Origin: Paenibacillus montaniterrae
GTDB lineage: Bacteria; Bacillota; Bacilli; Paenibacillales; Paenibacillaceae
Assembly: GCF_018403185.1 (NCBI RefSeq)
Contig: NZ_BOSE01000007.1
Span: forward strand, 124,001 to 188,000
Direction of reading: 5' to 3'
Length of the DNA stretch: 64,000 nt
Positions 26,095-35,881 of the stretch are shown here, piece after piece; position 1 is the stretch's first letter, and the number at the start of each line of letters is the position of its first letter. The translations under genes and the position numbers were made by a program. The notes under the pieces are model-generated. The model did not search any database. It was given only the letters and a program-made list of their open reading frames with translations, and was not told the DNA's origin.

Positions 26095-29000
26095 TTAATG
26101 AATAAGCTCATTTTGCTTCAGCAGTCTTTCAATCATAATGACGATCTCTGCTCTCGTGATCTCAGCCTTCGGCGCTAATATGGTTGAGGTTCTGCCTTGG
26201 ATGATGCCTGATTTGAGCGCGGTGGCCATCCCCTGCTTTGCCCACACAGATAATTGCTCCTGATCCTGATAGCTTTGCAGCCACTGCTCTGCTTCCTCGT
26301 TGGACACGCTGTAATTCAGCTCCATAATCCCCATAGCTCTTGTAATCACAGCAATGGCTTCTTCGCGCGTAATTGTTTGCATCGGACGGAAGCTGCCGTT
26401 GCTGTAGCCATTAATCAGTCCATATTCCATGGCGGCCTGGACTGGTGATAACGCCCAGCTAGTATCTTCAATGTCGACAAAGGTCGCTTGCTCCTTTGTT
26501 CCAGTCAGCCCTAACGCTCTAGCCAATATCGCAGTAAACTCTGCTCTCGTCACAGCAACATCAGGTGCAAACTGCATTGCGGTCTGACCTTGCACAATTA
26601 GACGATCGGCAAAAGCTTCGATGGCACTGGATGCCCAGTGACCTTGAATATCAACAAATGAAGTCTCCTTCTTCTGAACGAACGCGTATACCCCATCAAT
26701 CAAGCTTTGAATCTCAACGTAGTTTTTGCCGTTCTTTTGCATCAGCTTAGTTGGAACATGCGTATAGCTTCCATCAGAACGAATGACGATGGCAGTTGAG
26801 ATGGAGCCTGGATCAATAGATGGGTCAAGCTCGATCATTCGCTCTGCATAATGCTGATAAGGCAAATGCGAGACATGTCTTTCACCCTTCGTATAGGACA
26901 CAATCATTTCTAAAGGTGATCCGACAGTTGCGGGCATACTGTTTATCCATTCAGTTGGCAGCGCTGGATTTTGATTAATCTCAAAGGATACATGAACCGT
27001 CTCATCAAATGCTACTGCGCCTAGCTGACCTAAAATACGTTGCATATTGAACTGACCAGCAGACCATACCAATGTTCCTTCGGACGTATGCAGCTCGATT
27101 GCGATTTGCTTTTCAATCAGCTTGGATAACAATTGACCTTTAATTTGAAGCAGCACCTTATCCGCTGGATAATTTACAGCGACCTTTAAGATCGCGTCCA
27201 GATCAGCTGTTTCCAAATATTGCATTACTCCATCAGTATTCAAAGTAATCTCGGTTACGGTTTTGCCATTTTCCGTTTTAAGAGAAGCATCCCATAAATT
27301 GCGATTCGTCTTATCATCAATGCTGATATCCAAATCATTTGTAGGAGCTGGTGTTGGCGTTGGCGTTACTGTTCTGCTATCGCTCACCGTTACAGTTAGC
27401 GTCGCATCATTGCCTGCGCTGAACGTAAAGGTGAACGTATGCGAGCCTTCCGCTAGTGTTGCCAGATACTCCTTCTTCAGCGTCAATTCATCGCCTGTTG
27501 TGTTGAGTACGTAGACGCTGCTTGGCAGAGCAGTTCCGCTTCTTTCGATACTAGTGAAAGTATTACCTTGCAGGTTTATGCTTACTGTGATGTCTGTATA
27601 GCCGTTTGATGCACTGTGCTTGTCGAAGCTTGCTGCTGTTGGCGTTACAGTGCTATTACCAGGCGTACTGTCGCTTACTGTTATAGCCAGCGTAGCCTCA
27701 TTGCCTGCGCTGAACTTGAAGATGAACGTATGCGGACCTTCAGCCAGGGTCGCTAGATACTCCTTCTTCAGCGTCAGCCCATCACCTGCTGCGTTGAGTT
27801 CATATGCACTGCTTGGCACAGTAGTTCTGTTTCTTAAAATGCTAGTGAATGTATTGCCTTGCAAATCCATACTGACCGCGATATCTGCATAGTCAGTTGA
27901 AGCAGCGTACTTATTAAAGCTCGCTGTCGTTGGACTAATCGTACTGTTCGCTGGTGTGCTGTCGCTTATCGATACTGTTAGAGTTGCATCATTGCCTGCG
28001 TTAAACTTGAAGGTGAATGTGTGCGGACCTTCAGCTAGGGTCGCTAGATACTCCTTCTTCAGTGTCAGTTCATCACCGGATCCATTCAATTCATAAGCGC
28101 TGCTTGGCAGAGCAGTCCCGCTTCTTAAGATGCTAGTGAATGTATTGCCTTGCAAATCCATACTGACTGCGACGTCTGCATAGTCTGTTGAAGCAGCGTA
28201 CTTATCAAAGCTTGCTGTCGTTGGCGTGATTATACTGTTCGTTGGTGTGCTGTCGCTCACCGTTACACTCAATGTCGCATCATTGCCTGCACTGAACTTG
28301 AAGGTAAATGTATGCGTCCCCTCCGCTAACGTTGCCAAAAACTCCTTCTTAAGTGTCAGCTCATCGCCGGTTCCGTTCACTTCGTAAGCGTTACTTGGCA
28401 AAGCAGTTCCGCTTCTTAAGATGCTAGCGAATGTATTGCCCTGCAAATCCATACTGACTACAACATCAGTGTAGCCACTTGATGTAGCGTACTTATCAAA
28501 GCTTGCTGTCGTTGGTGTGATTGTACTGTTCGCTGGTGTACTGTCGCTTACCGTTACTGTAAGAGCCGCATCGTTGCCTGCACTGAACTTAAAGGTAAAT
28601 GTATGTGAACCCTCCGCTAACGTTGCTAGATACTCCTTCTTCAGCGTCAGTTCATCGCCGGTTCCGTTCACTTCGTAAGCGTTACTTGGCAAAGCGGTTC
28701 CGCTTTTTTCGATGCTAGTGAATGTGTTGCCTTGCAAATCCATATCAACTACAACGTCTGCATAGTCACTTGATGCAGAGTATTTATCAAACGTAGCTGT
28801 CATTGGCGTTATCGTACTGTTCGATGGGGTGCTGTCGCTCACTGTTACAGTCAGCACTGCATCATTTCCTGCGTTAAACTTGAAGGTGAATGTATGCGGA
28901 CCTTCAGCTAGGGTCGCTAGATACTCCTTCTTCAACGTCAGCTCATCACCTGCTGCGTTGAGTTCATATGCACTGCTTGGCACAGTAGTTCCGCTTCTTT

Positions 29001-32000
29001 CCATGCTAGTGAATGTATTGCCTTGCAAATCCATACTGACCGCGATATCTGCATATTCACTTGATGCAGCGTACTTATCAAAGCTCGCTGTCGTTGGCGT
29101 GATTGTACTGTTCGCTGGTGTACTGTCGCTTACCGTTACTGTAAGAGCCGCATCGTTGCCTGCACTGAACTTAAAGGTAAATGTATGTGAACCCTCCGCT
29201 AACGTTGCTAGATACTCCTTCTTCAGTGTCAGTTCATCGCCGGTTCCGTTCACTTCGTAAGCGTTACTTGGCAAAGCGGTTCCGCTTTTTTCGATGCTAG
29301 TGAATGTGTTGCCTTGCAAATCCATACTGACTACAACATCAGTGTAGCCACTCGATGTAGCGTACTTATCAAAGCTCGCTGTCGTTGGCGTGATCGTACT
29401 GTTCGCTGGTGTGCTGTCGCTCACCGTTACACTCAGTGTCGCATCATTGCCTGCGCTGAACTTGAAGGTGAATGTGTGCAAGCCTTCTGATAGCGTTGCT
29501 AGATATTCCTTCTTTAGCAGCATCACGTCGCTAGTTGCATTCACTTCATAAGCGCTGCTTAGCAGTGCCGTTCCGCCCGTTTCTATACCTGTGAAAGTAT
29601 TGCCTTGCAAATCCATACTAACTACGATATCCGCATAACCACTTGATGCACTGTATTTGTCAAAACTCGCTGTCGTTGGACTAATCGTACTGTTCGCTGG
29701 CGTGCTGTCGCTTACCGTTACGGTCAGTGTCGCATCATTGCCTGCGCTGAACTTGAAGGTAAATGTATGCGAGCCTTCCGCTAACGTTGCTAGATACTCC
29801 TTTTTCAGCGTCAGCTCATCGCCGGTTCCGTTCACTTCGTAAGCGTTACTTGGCAAAGCGGTTCCGCTTCTTAAGATGCTAGTGAATGTATTGCCTTGCA
29901 AATCCATATCAACTACAACGTCTGCATAGTCACTTGATGCAGAGTACTTATCAAACGTAGCTGTCGTTGGCGTTATCGTACTGTTCGATGGGGTGCTGTC
30001 GCTCACCGTTACACTCAGTGTCGCATCATTGCCTGCGCTGAACTTGAAGGTGAATGTGTGCAAGCCTTCCGCTAACGTTGCTAGATACTCCTTTTTCAGT
30101 TTCAGTTCATCGCCGGTTCCGTTCACTTCGTAAGCACTGCTTGGTAGAGCGATTCCGCTTCTTTCGATACTAGTAAATGTATTGCCTTGCAAATCCATAC
30201 TGACCGCGATGTCTGTATAGTCACTTGATGCAACATACTTATCAAAGCTAGCTGTCGTTGGCGTTATCGTACTGTTCGATGGGGTGCTGTCGCTCACCGT
30301 TACACTCAGTATCACATCATTGCCTGCGCTGAACTTGAAGGTGAATGTGTGCAAGCCTTCCGCTAACGTTGCTAGATACTCCTTTTTCAGTTTCAGTTCA
30401 TCGCCGGTTCCGTTCACTTCGTAAGCACTGCTTGGTAGAGCGATTCCGCTTCTTTCGATGCTAGCGAATGTATTGCCTTGCAAATCCATACTGACCGCGA
30501 TATCTGCATTGTCACTTGATCCACTGTATTTATCAAAAGCAGCTGTCGTTGGACTAATCGTACTGTTCGCTGGCGTACTGTCGCTAACCGTTACGCTCAT
30601 CGTTGCATCATTGCCTGCACTGAACTTAAAGGTAAATGTGTGCGAGCCTTCCGCTAACATTGCTAGATACTCCTTTTTCAGTGTCAGCTCATTACCGGAT
30701 CCATTCACTTCGTAAGCGTTGCTTGATAGAGCAGTTCCGCCTAACTCGAGACTGGAAAACGTATTACCCTGCAAATCCATACTAACTACGATATCCGCAT
30801 AGCCACTTGATGCACTATATTTGTCAAAGCTCACTGTTGTTGGCGTAATCGTGCTGTTCGCTGGTGTACTGTCGCTTACCGCTATGGTCAGTGTCGCATC
30901 ATTGCCTGCACTGAACTTAAAGGTAAATGTGTGCGAGCCTTCCGCTAACGTTGCTAGATACTCCTTTTTCAGTGTCAGCTCATTACCGGGTCCATTCACT
31001 TCGTAAGCGTTGCTTGATAGAGCAGTTCCACTTCTTTCGATGCTAGCGAATGTATTGCCTAACAAATCCATACTGACTGCAATATCTGCATTGTCACTTG
31101 ATCCACTGTATTTATCAAAAGTAGCTGTCGTTGGACTAATCGTACTGTTCGCCGGTGTACTGTCGCTCACTGTTACAGTCAGCATAGCATCGTTGCCTGC
31201 ACTGAACTTGAAGGTGAACGTATGCGAGCCAGTGCTTAAATACTCTAAATACTCTTTTTTCAGCGTCAGCTCATCACCTGATCCATTAAGCTCATACGAG
31301 TCCGGCAATAGTGTAAATCCTTCTCTGTCAATACTAGAAAACGTATTGCCCTGCAAATCCATGTTAATTACTATATCCGCATAACCACTTGATGCACTAT
31401 ACTTGTCAAAGCTTGCTGTTACTGGACTGATCGTGCTATTAAATATCGTACTATCGCTAATCGTTAAGCTTAGCGTCGTGTTATTGCCAGCACTAAACTT
31501 AAACGTAAATATGTGAGTTCCTGGGCTTAAGCTTTCAAGATACTCCTTCTTCAACGTTAGTTGAGTCCCTGCACTGTTCAATTCGTAAGAGCTAGGCAGC
31601 ATCATAAAGCCGCTTCTTTCTATGCTTGCGAAGGAGTTACCTTTTAGATCCATACTAACTACAATGTCCGTATAGTCACTAGATACACTGTTCTTGTCAA
31701 AGTTGGCTGTTGTCGGGCTGATTGTACTATTCGCTGGTGTGCTGTCACTCACTGTTACGCTCAGCATAGCATCGTTGCCTGCACTGAATTTGAAGGTAAA
31801 AGTATGCGGACCTTCCGCTAACGTTGCTAAATACTCCTTCTTCAGCAGAATCACATCGCCTGTTGCATTCATTTCAAAGGCACTGCTTGGCAGAGCCGTC
31901 CCACCTGTTTCTATACCTGTGAAAGTATTACCTTGCAGATCCACACTAACTACAACGTCCGCATAACCGCTTGATGCACTATACTTGTCAAAGCTCGTTG

Positions 32001-33771
32001 TTGTCGGGCTGATCGTACTGTTCGCTGGCGTGCTGTCGCTTACTGTTATGCTCAGCGTTGCATCGTTGCCTGCACTGAACTTGAAGGTGAACGTATGCGG
32101 GCCCTCCGCTAATGTTGCTAGATATTCCTTCTTCAACGTCAGCTCATCGCCTGATCCATTCAATTCATAGGCGCTGCTTGATAGAGCGGTTCCACCCGTT
32201 TCTATAACTATGAAAGTATTGCCCTGCAAATCCATATTGACCAGGACATCTGCATAGCCGCTTGATGCACTATACTTGTCGAAGCTTGCTGTCGTTGGTG
32301 TGATCGTGCTGTTCGCTGGCGTGCTATCACTCACTGTTACGCTCATTGTCGCATCATTACCTGCGCTGAACTTGAACGTGAATGTATGCGCACCTTCCGC
32401 TAACGTAGACAGATACTCCTTCTTCAACGTCAGTTCATCGCCCGCTCCATTTACTTCATAGGCGCTGCTTGGCAGAGCGGTTCCGTCTAACTCGATGCTA
32501 GTGAATGTATTGCCCTGCAAATCCATGTCAACTACAACGTCCGTATAGCCGCTTGATGCTGCGTATTTATCGAAGCTCACTGTTGTTGGGCTGATCGTAC
32601 TATTTGCTGGCGTGCTGTCACTTACTGTTACAGTCATTGTCGCATCATTGCCTGCGCTGAACTTGAAGGTGAATGTATGCGAGCCTTCCGCTAACGCAGA
32701 CAGATACTCCTTCTTCAACGTCAGTTCATCGCCCGCTCCATTTACTTCATAAGCATTGCTTGGCAGAGCTGTTCCACTTGACTCGATGCTAGTAAATGTA
32801 TTGCCCTGCAAATCCATGTCAACTACAACGTCTGCATAGCCACTGGATGCGTTGTATTTATCAAAGCTAGTGCTTGTTGGCGTAATCGTGCTACTCAAAA
32901 GTGGAGTACTGTTGCTAATATTTATTGTTGCAGCACCTAGAGCCGTGTCTTTAAATACAATTGTGACCGTCTGTGCTCCTGTATTTAATGTGCTTAGGTA
33001 CTCCTTCTTAAGTGTAATTGTTCTCGTATTAAGATCGGCAGTATAATTGCTTGGATCAATAATTGCTCCTCCGTTACTTAACTGCACAACTTCAAAGCCG
33101 TGACCACTATAATCGATCACAACATCTTGATAACCTGCCGATGAAGTATACTTATCAAAAGAATAGCTTGGTAATGGCGGCAAACCTGTCGCTGATTCAT
33201 CTGCTACCGTGTAAGAGACGAAATCGGTATTAGACACTAAATTGTTATTATTCAACGTCCAGGTTATTACAACTTTATTGGCGTATCGAATACCCTCAGT
33301 AGGAAAGCTGGTAAATAAACTCGATAAATTTCTGATTTCATGTACCGTTTGACCAACAGTTTCTGGAAAGTTTCGCTCCCCTTCATAAATTTTACTGCTG
33401 AAGGCATTAAAAACCTCTATTTTAACCCCACGGAATGATGCAGTACCGAATGAATCTTTCAAGTAAATATCCTTAAATGTAAACGAGCCAATCGTCTGTG
33501 CCTTTAATTCAAATACACCAGTAGTTAGCGAGGAATTATAATATATATTCTCATCCCATAATTCCATTAAATTTGGAACTGCATATTTTCCATGCATCAG
33601 CTTATAGCCACTTCCTGCCGTATCCGCAGCCCCTAAGCCCTGGCCAAAATAGTATGTAATATCTGCTGCTTTCGTAGTTTGATTGGAATACGCCGTTACT
33701 AAAGAAAACAGAAGAACAAACAACAAAAAGACCTTCGTTGTTTTATGATGCGCCAGCTTCATTAGCTTCAA
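26095..33771 (-). CDS. Giant S-layer-anchored protein with 20 X2 (Ig-like) modules and three SLH domains
   Basis: About 2558 residues, secreted. A signal peptide (hydrophobic core VFLLFVLLFSLVTAYS, probable cleavage near TTKA/ADI) is followed by ~180 residues of unknown type, one divergent X2 module, 19 near-identical 97-residue X2 modules, a PTPTPAPT linker, a ~230-residue domain, and three C-terminal SLH domains with VTRAEF, ITREEA and ITRAEI that would bind pyruvylated wall polymer. The module matches the CBM_X2 family (SFDKYxASSGYxD, LQGNTF, LTLKKEYL, HTFTFKFSAGND), best known as spacers or binding modules in cellulosomal proteins. Start choice: TTG 33771 has AGAGGGA six bases before it, while ATG 33795 has no ribosome site. 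No catalytic domain is seen. Confidence 0.92.
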   Translation of the reverse strand: MKLMKLAHHKTTKVFLLFVLLFSLVTAYSNQTTKAADITYYFGQGLGAADTAGSGYKLMHGKYAVPNLMELWDENIYYNSSLTTGVFELKAQTIGSFTFKDIYLKDSFGTASFRGVKIEVFNAFSSKIYEGERNFPETVGQTVHEIRNLSSLFTSFPTEGIRYANKVVITWTLNNNNLVSNTDFVSYTVADESATGLPPLPSYSFDKYTSSAGYQDVVIDYSGHGFEVVQLSNGGAIIDPSNYTADLNTRTITLKKEYLSTLNTGAQTVTIVFKDTALGAATINISNSTPLLSSTITPTSTSFDKYNASSGYADVVVDMDLQGNTFTSIESSGTALPSNAYEVNGAGDELTLKKEYLSALAEGSHTFTFKFSAGNDATMTVTVSDSTPANSTISPTTVSFDKYAASSGYTDVVVDMDLQGNTFTSIELDGTALPSSAYEVNGAGDELTLKKEYLSTLAEGAHTFTFKFSAGNDATMSVTVSDSTPANSTITPTTASFDKYSASSGYADVLVNMDLQGNTFIVIETGGTALSSSAYELNGSGDELTLKKEYLATLAEGPHTFTFKFSAGNDATLSITVSDSTPANSTISPTTTSFDKYSASSGYADVVVSVDLQGNTFTGIETGGTALPSSAFEMNATGDVILLKKEYLATLAEGPHTFTFKFSAGNDAMLSVTVSDSTPANSTISPTTANFDKNSVSSDYTDIVVSMDLKGNSFASIERSGFMMLPSSYELNSAGTQLTLKKEYLESLSPGTHIFTFKFSAGNNTTLSLTISDSTIFNSTISPVTASFDKYSASSGYADIVINMDLQGNTFSSIDREGFTLLPDSYELNGSGDELTLKKEYLEYLSTGSHTFTFKFSAGNDAMLTVTVSDSTPANSTISPTTATFDKYSGSSDNADIAVSMDLLGNTFASIERSGTALSSNAYEVNGPGNELTLKKEYLATLAEGSHTFTFKFSAGNDATLTIAVSDSTPANSTITPTTVSFDKYSASSGYADIVVSMDLQGNTFSSLELGGTALSSNAYEVNGSGNELTLKKEYLAMLAEGSHTFTFKFSAGNDATMSVTVSDSTPANSTISPTTAAFDKYSGSSDNADIAVSMDLQGNTFASIERSGIALPSSAYEVNGTGDELKLKKEYLATLAEGLHTFTFKFSAGNDVILSVTVSDSTPSNSTITPTTASFDKYVASSDYTDIAVSMDLQGNTFTSIERSGIALPSSAYEVNGTGDELKLKKEYLATLAEGLHTFTFKFSAGNDATLSVTVSDSTPSNSTITPTTATFDKYSASSDYADVVVDMDLQGNTFTSILRSGTALPSNAYEVNGTGDELTLKKEYLATLAEGSHTFTFKFSAGNDATLTVTVSDSTPANSTISPTTASFDKYSASSGYADIVVSMDLQGNTFTGIETGGTALLSSAYEVNATSDVMLLKKEYLATLSEGLHTFTFKFSAGNDATLSVTVSDSTPANSTITPTTASFDKYATSSGYTDVVVSMDLQGNTFTSIEKSGTALPSNAYEVNGTGDELTLKKEYLATLAEGSHTFTFKFSAGNDAALTVTVSDSTPANSTITPTTASFDKYAASSEYADIAVSMDLQGNTFTSMERSGTTVPSSAYELNAAGDELTLKKEYLATLAEGPHTFTFKFNAGNDAVLTVTVSDSTPSNSTITPMTATFDKYSASSDYADVVVDMDLQGNTFTSIEKSGTALPSNAYEVNGTGDELTLKKEYLATLAEGSHTFTFKFSAGNDAALTVTVSDSTPANSTITPTTASFDKYATSSGYTDVVVSMDLQGNTFASILRSGTALPSNAYEVNGTGDELTLKKEFLATLAEGTHTFTFKFSAGNDATLSVTVSDSTPTNSIITPTTASFDKYAASTDYADVAVSMDLQGNTFTSILRSGTALPSSAYELNGSGDELTLKKEYLATLAEGPHTFTFKFNAGNDATLTVSISDSTPANSTISPTTASFNKYAASTDYADIAVSMDLQGNTFTSILRNRTTVPSSAYELNAAGDGLTLKKEYLATLAEGPHTFIFKFSAGNEATLAITVSDSTPGNSTVTPTAASFDKHSASNGYTDITVSINLQGNTFTSIERSGTALPSSVYVLNTTGDELTLKKEYLATLAEGSHTFTFTFSAGNDATLTVTVSDSRTVTPTPTPAPTNDLDISIDDKTNRNLWDASLKTENGKTVTEITLNTDGVMQYLETADLDAILKVAVNYPADKVLLQIKGQLLSKLIEKQIAIELHTSEGTLVWSAGQFNMQRILGQLGAVAFDETVHVSFEINQNPALPTEWINSMPATVGSPLEMIVSYTKGERHVSHLPYQHYAERMIELDPSIDPGSISTAIVIRSDGSYTHVPTKLMQKNGKNYVEIQSLIDGVYAFVQKKETSFVDIQGHWASSAIEAFADRLIVQGQTAMQFAPDVAVTRAEFTAILARALGLTGTKEQATFVDIEDTSWALSPVQAAMEYGLINGYSNGSFRPMQTITREEAIAVITRAMGIMELNYSVSNEEAEQWLQSYQDQEQLSVWAKQGMATALKSGIIQGRTSTILAPKAEITRAEIVIMIERLLKQNELIH
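27377..32893 (-). repeat. Tandem array of 19 x 291-bp coding repeats
   Basis: Period 291 bp (97 codons), 19 units, inside the surface-protein gene. Units differ mainly in the segment after LQGNTF. Some stretches are nearly identical at one-unit distance (around 30030-30150 and 30320-30440) or two-unit distance (around 28500-28740 and 29090-29320), a sign of recent duplication or gene conversion. Confidence 0.95.
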
Positions 33772-34194
33772 ATTACATTCCCTCTTTCTATTCATTTAAA
33801 TACTACTGTGCTAAAAACTTTTTTTAGCACCTAATTGCATTACCATCTGAAAGACTGTAATTTACGATTTACTTAATAAGAGTTTAAATTTTGGGAGAAT
33901 CATAGGTTTAGGGCTCTTTGGGAGCAGAGCCAAATCATAGGAGGGAACATCAGCATACTACATACATATAAAGCTGTGATTTACATCAATCATTTTATCA
34001 CACTATTACTTGTCCATGTTGACTTTTTTTGTTAATTTGTGATCCATATCACCAATTCGAAAAGCTACAACATTCTTCCGTTTTCTGCACATTAATATAA
34101 GCGATTACATTTTTAAGCTTAGATTAATGTATTTCATTCTAAAATTTGTTATAGTATTAGCATATCTTTTATTTTGTGAGAGGAGTCTAAAGGA
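33772..34194. promoter_or_regulatory. Divergent intergenic region between the surface-protein and PrsA-like genes
   Basis: No gene seen. It must hold promoters for two divergent genes, but no clear -35/-10 pair stands out. A hairpin with GTGCTAAAA (33808-33816) and TTTTAGCAC (33822-33830) lies 37 bases before the surface-protein start and would be in its 5' leader. The region is AT-rich. Confidence 0.45.
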
Positions 34195-35418
34195 ATGGAC
34201 AATAAAGAAACGCAATCTCAAGAGTTTGCGAAAAACAACGAGGTTGCGGAAAACGCATCAGTTGTTAACGATGCGCCACGTAACTACAATCAAGGGGCAG
34301 GAGGCAGCAAACCTTCCAAAAGCAATCCTTTTTGGATGATCGCTTCCATTATTTTAGCAATCGCGCTTGTGCTTGTTATCATCTTCCCAATTGGTGGAGG
34401 AAAGTCTGAGACGATTGCAACAGTAAACAGTAAAAATATTACGAAAGATGATTTGTTGAATACACTGCAAGAATATTATGGCGACAGTATTGTAAATGTT
34501 CTTGACCGCATGATTACAGAAGAAGTTGTTGGACAAGAAGCAAAGGCTAAAAACATTACGATGACAGATGCAGATATTTCTGCAGAAATCGCTGCATTGA
34601 AGATTGATTATGGAACAGAAGAAAACTTCCAAAGCTTCCTGTCTTACTACGGCATGACAGAGGAAGATTTGAAAAAAGAACTGAAGCTTACAACACTTAT
34701 TCGACTATTGCTGCAAGATACTGTGGAAGTAACAGATGAGGAAATTCAAACCTATTTTGATGAAAACAAAGCAAATTTAGGTGGCTCTGAAGAGCAGGTT
34801 CGCGCTTCCCATATTCTTGTATCAGATAAAGAATTAGCAGAGGATCTTTTGGCACAGCTTAAAAATGGTGCAGATTTTGCTGAGCTAGCTGCTCAGTACG
34901 GTACAGACGCTACTGCTGCAAACGGTGGAGATCTAGGCTTCTTCAGCTACGCTGATATGGTTGAGGAATTCTCCAAAGCAGCATTTGCTCTGGACGTAAA
35001 CGAGCTTAGCGATATTGTTGAAAGTGAATTCGGCTACCACCTTATCCTAAAAACCGACTATAAAGAAGCAGTTGAAGCTAATTTTGACTCAGTGAAGGAT
35101 GCCATTAAAATTAAACTAATTAATGAAAAAATTTATGCAGATAACAGCACTTACACAGAGGATCTTCGTTCAAAAGCTAAAATTACTAACAAGCTTCAAG
35201 CGGAAACTCCAGCAACGAATGATCCAGCAACAGGCGGCACTGGTCTGGAAGAAGCACCTATAGACGGTGCAACTGGTGGCGATGCTGCCACTGGTGACGA
35301 TGCTGCTACCGGTGACGATGCTGCTACCGGTGACGATGCTGCTACCGGCGACGATGCTGCTACTGGTGATGATGCTGCTACCGGCGACGATGCTGCTACT
35401 AACGGCGCAGCGCAGTAA
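34195..35418 (+). CDS. Membrane-anchored PrsA-like foldase (SurA_N + parvulin PPIase)
   Basis: Peptidyl-prolyl isomerase that would help secreted proteins fold at the outer face of the membrane. 407 residues: a polar cytoplasmic N-terminus, one membrane helix (about 47-67), a SurA-N-like chaperone region (about 75-195), a parvulin domain (about 200-292; QVRASHILVSDKELAEDL, GGDLGFFSYADMVEEFSKAA, SEFGYHLILKTD), a C-terminal helix, and a tail of seven (G/D)DAATG-type hexapeptide repeats. PrsA proteins are usually lipoproteins; there is no lipobox here. AGGAG lies 9 bases before ATG 34195. It is divergent from the giant secreted protein, a possible client (inference). Confidence 0.92.
   Translation: MDNKETQSQEFAKNNEVAENASVVNDAPRNYNQGAGGSKPSKSNPFWMIASIILAIALVLVIIFPIGGGKSETIATVNSKNITKDDLLNTLQEYYGDSIVNVLDRMITEEVVGQEAKAKNITMTDADISAEIAALKIDYGTEENFQSFLSYYGMTEEDLKKELKLTTLIRLLLQDTVEVTDEEIQTYFDENKANLGGSEEQVRASHILVSDKELAEDLLAQLKNGADFAELAAQYGTDATAANGGDLGFFSYADMVEEFSKAAFALDVNELSDIVESEFGYHLILKTDYKEAVEANFDSVKDAIKIKLINEKIYADNSTYTEDLRSKAKITNKLQAETPATNDPATGGTGLEEAPIDGATGGDAATGDDAATGDDAATGDDAATGDDAATGDDAATGDDAATNGAAQ
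35277..35403 (+). repeat. 18-bp tandem repeat coding GDDAAT
   Basis: Seven 18-bp units of the form GATGCTGCyACyGGyGAC at the 3' end of the PrsA-like gene, differing only at third codon positions. Copy number could change by slippage without shifting the frame. Confidence 0.9.
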
Positions 35419-35491
35419 CATTTGAACGTATACAGAGGCAGGCCATGCTCATTTTGGTACAAGCGTTGCTACTATGCCTTTAGTATTCCAC

Positions 35492-35548
35492 AAAACACCC
35501 CTGAAAATGTCAATCGAAACGATCGCTTGACAGCTCAGGGGTGTTTTT
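35492..35548 (+). terminator. Terminator after the PrsA-like gene
   Basis: AAAACACCCCTGA (35492-35504) pairs with TCAGGGGTGTTTT (35535-35547), followed by T residues. Confidence 0.92.
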
Positions 35549-35595
35549 AATGAAATAAAAATAGTGATGCGGCGCAAGTTTTTGTCAAACTAAGG

Positions 35596-35790
35596 CTAGC
35601 CTCCATTCGCTAGAAAAATGCTCACCGCAAACGTCCACACGATTAAAGCAAAGCTCAGCCCTGCCCATATTTCATTCGCTTTATAGTCTCCTCCTCGTTT
35701 TATTTTGTCTATAATCCGAATCATATTAATGAAAAAAATAAATGCTGCAAACGGCATGCCATATACCGCCACAAATATAAAGCTTTCCAT
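35596..35790 (-). CDS. Small two-helix membrane protein, unknown function
   Basis: A 64-residue product with two hydrophobic spans (about 2-24 and 41-60) separated by a basic loop, RIIDKIKRGGDYKANE. GGAGGG lies 8 bases before ATG 35790, which supports expression. No family recognised. It lies downstream of deoC but beyond the deoC terminator, and ends 48 bases from the PrsA terminator in the convergent direction. Confidence 0.65.
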   Translation of the reverse strand: MESFIFVAVYGMPFAAFIFFINMIRIIDKIKRGGDYKANEIWAGLSFALIVWTFAVSIFLANGG

Positions 35791-35808
35791 TCTTCATCCC
35801 TCCTTCAT

Positions 35809-35851
35809 AAAAAAAGATGCAAAGCTGATCAAATAATCAGTTCTGCATCTT
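35809..35851 (-). terminator. Terminator after deoC
   Basis: Arms at 35814-35829 and 35836-35851, with a run of T on the minus strand after the stem. Confidence 0.88.
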
Positions 35852-35881
35852 GATGTTTGTTTATTTGCTAGTGTTCATGCT

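Noticed and set aside
27263..33046. Series of open frames opposite the surface-protein gene, many spaced 291 bases apart
   Set aside because: They repeat with the period of the coding repeats and are reverse-strand shadows.
33772..34194. Search for a riboswitch or small RNA in the 420-base divergent region
   Set aside because: Only a short AT-rich hairpin is present, with no recognisable aptamer or promoter-terminator pair.
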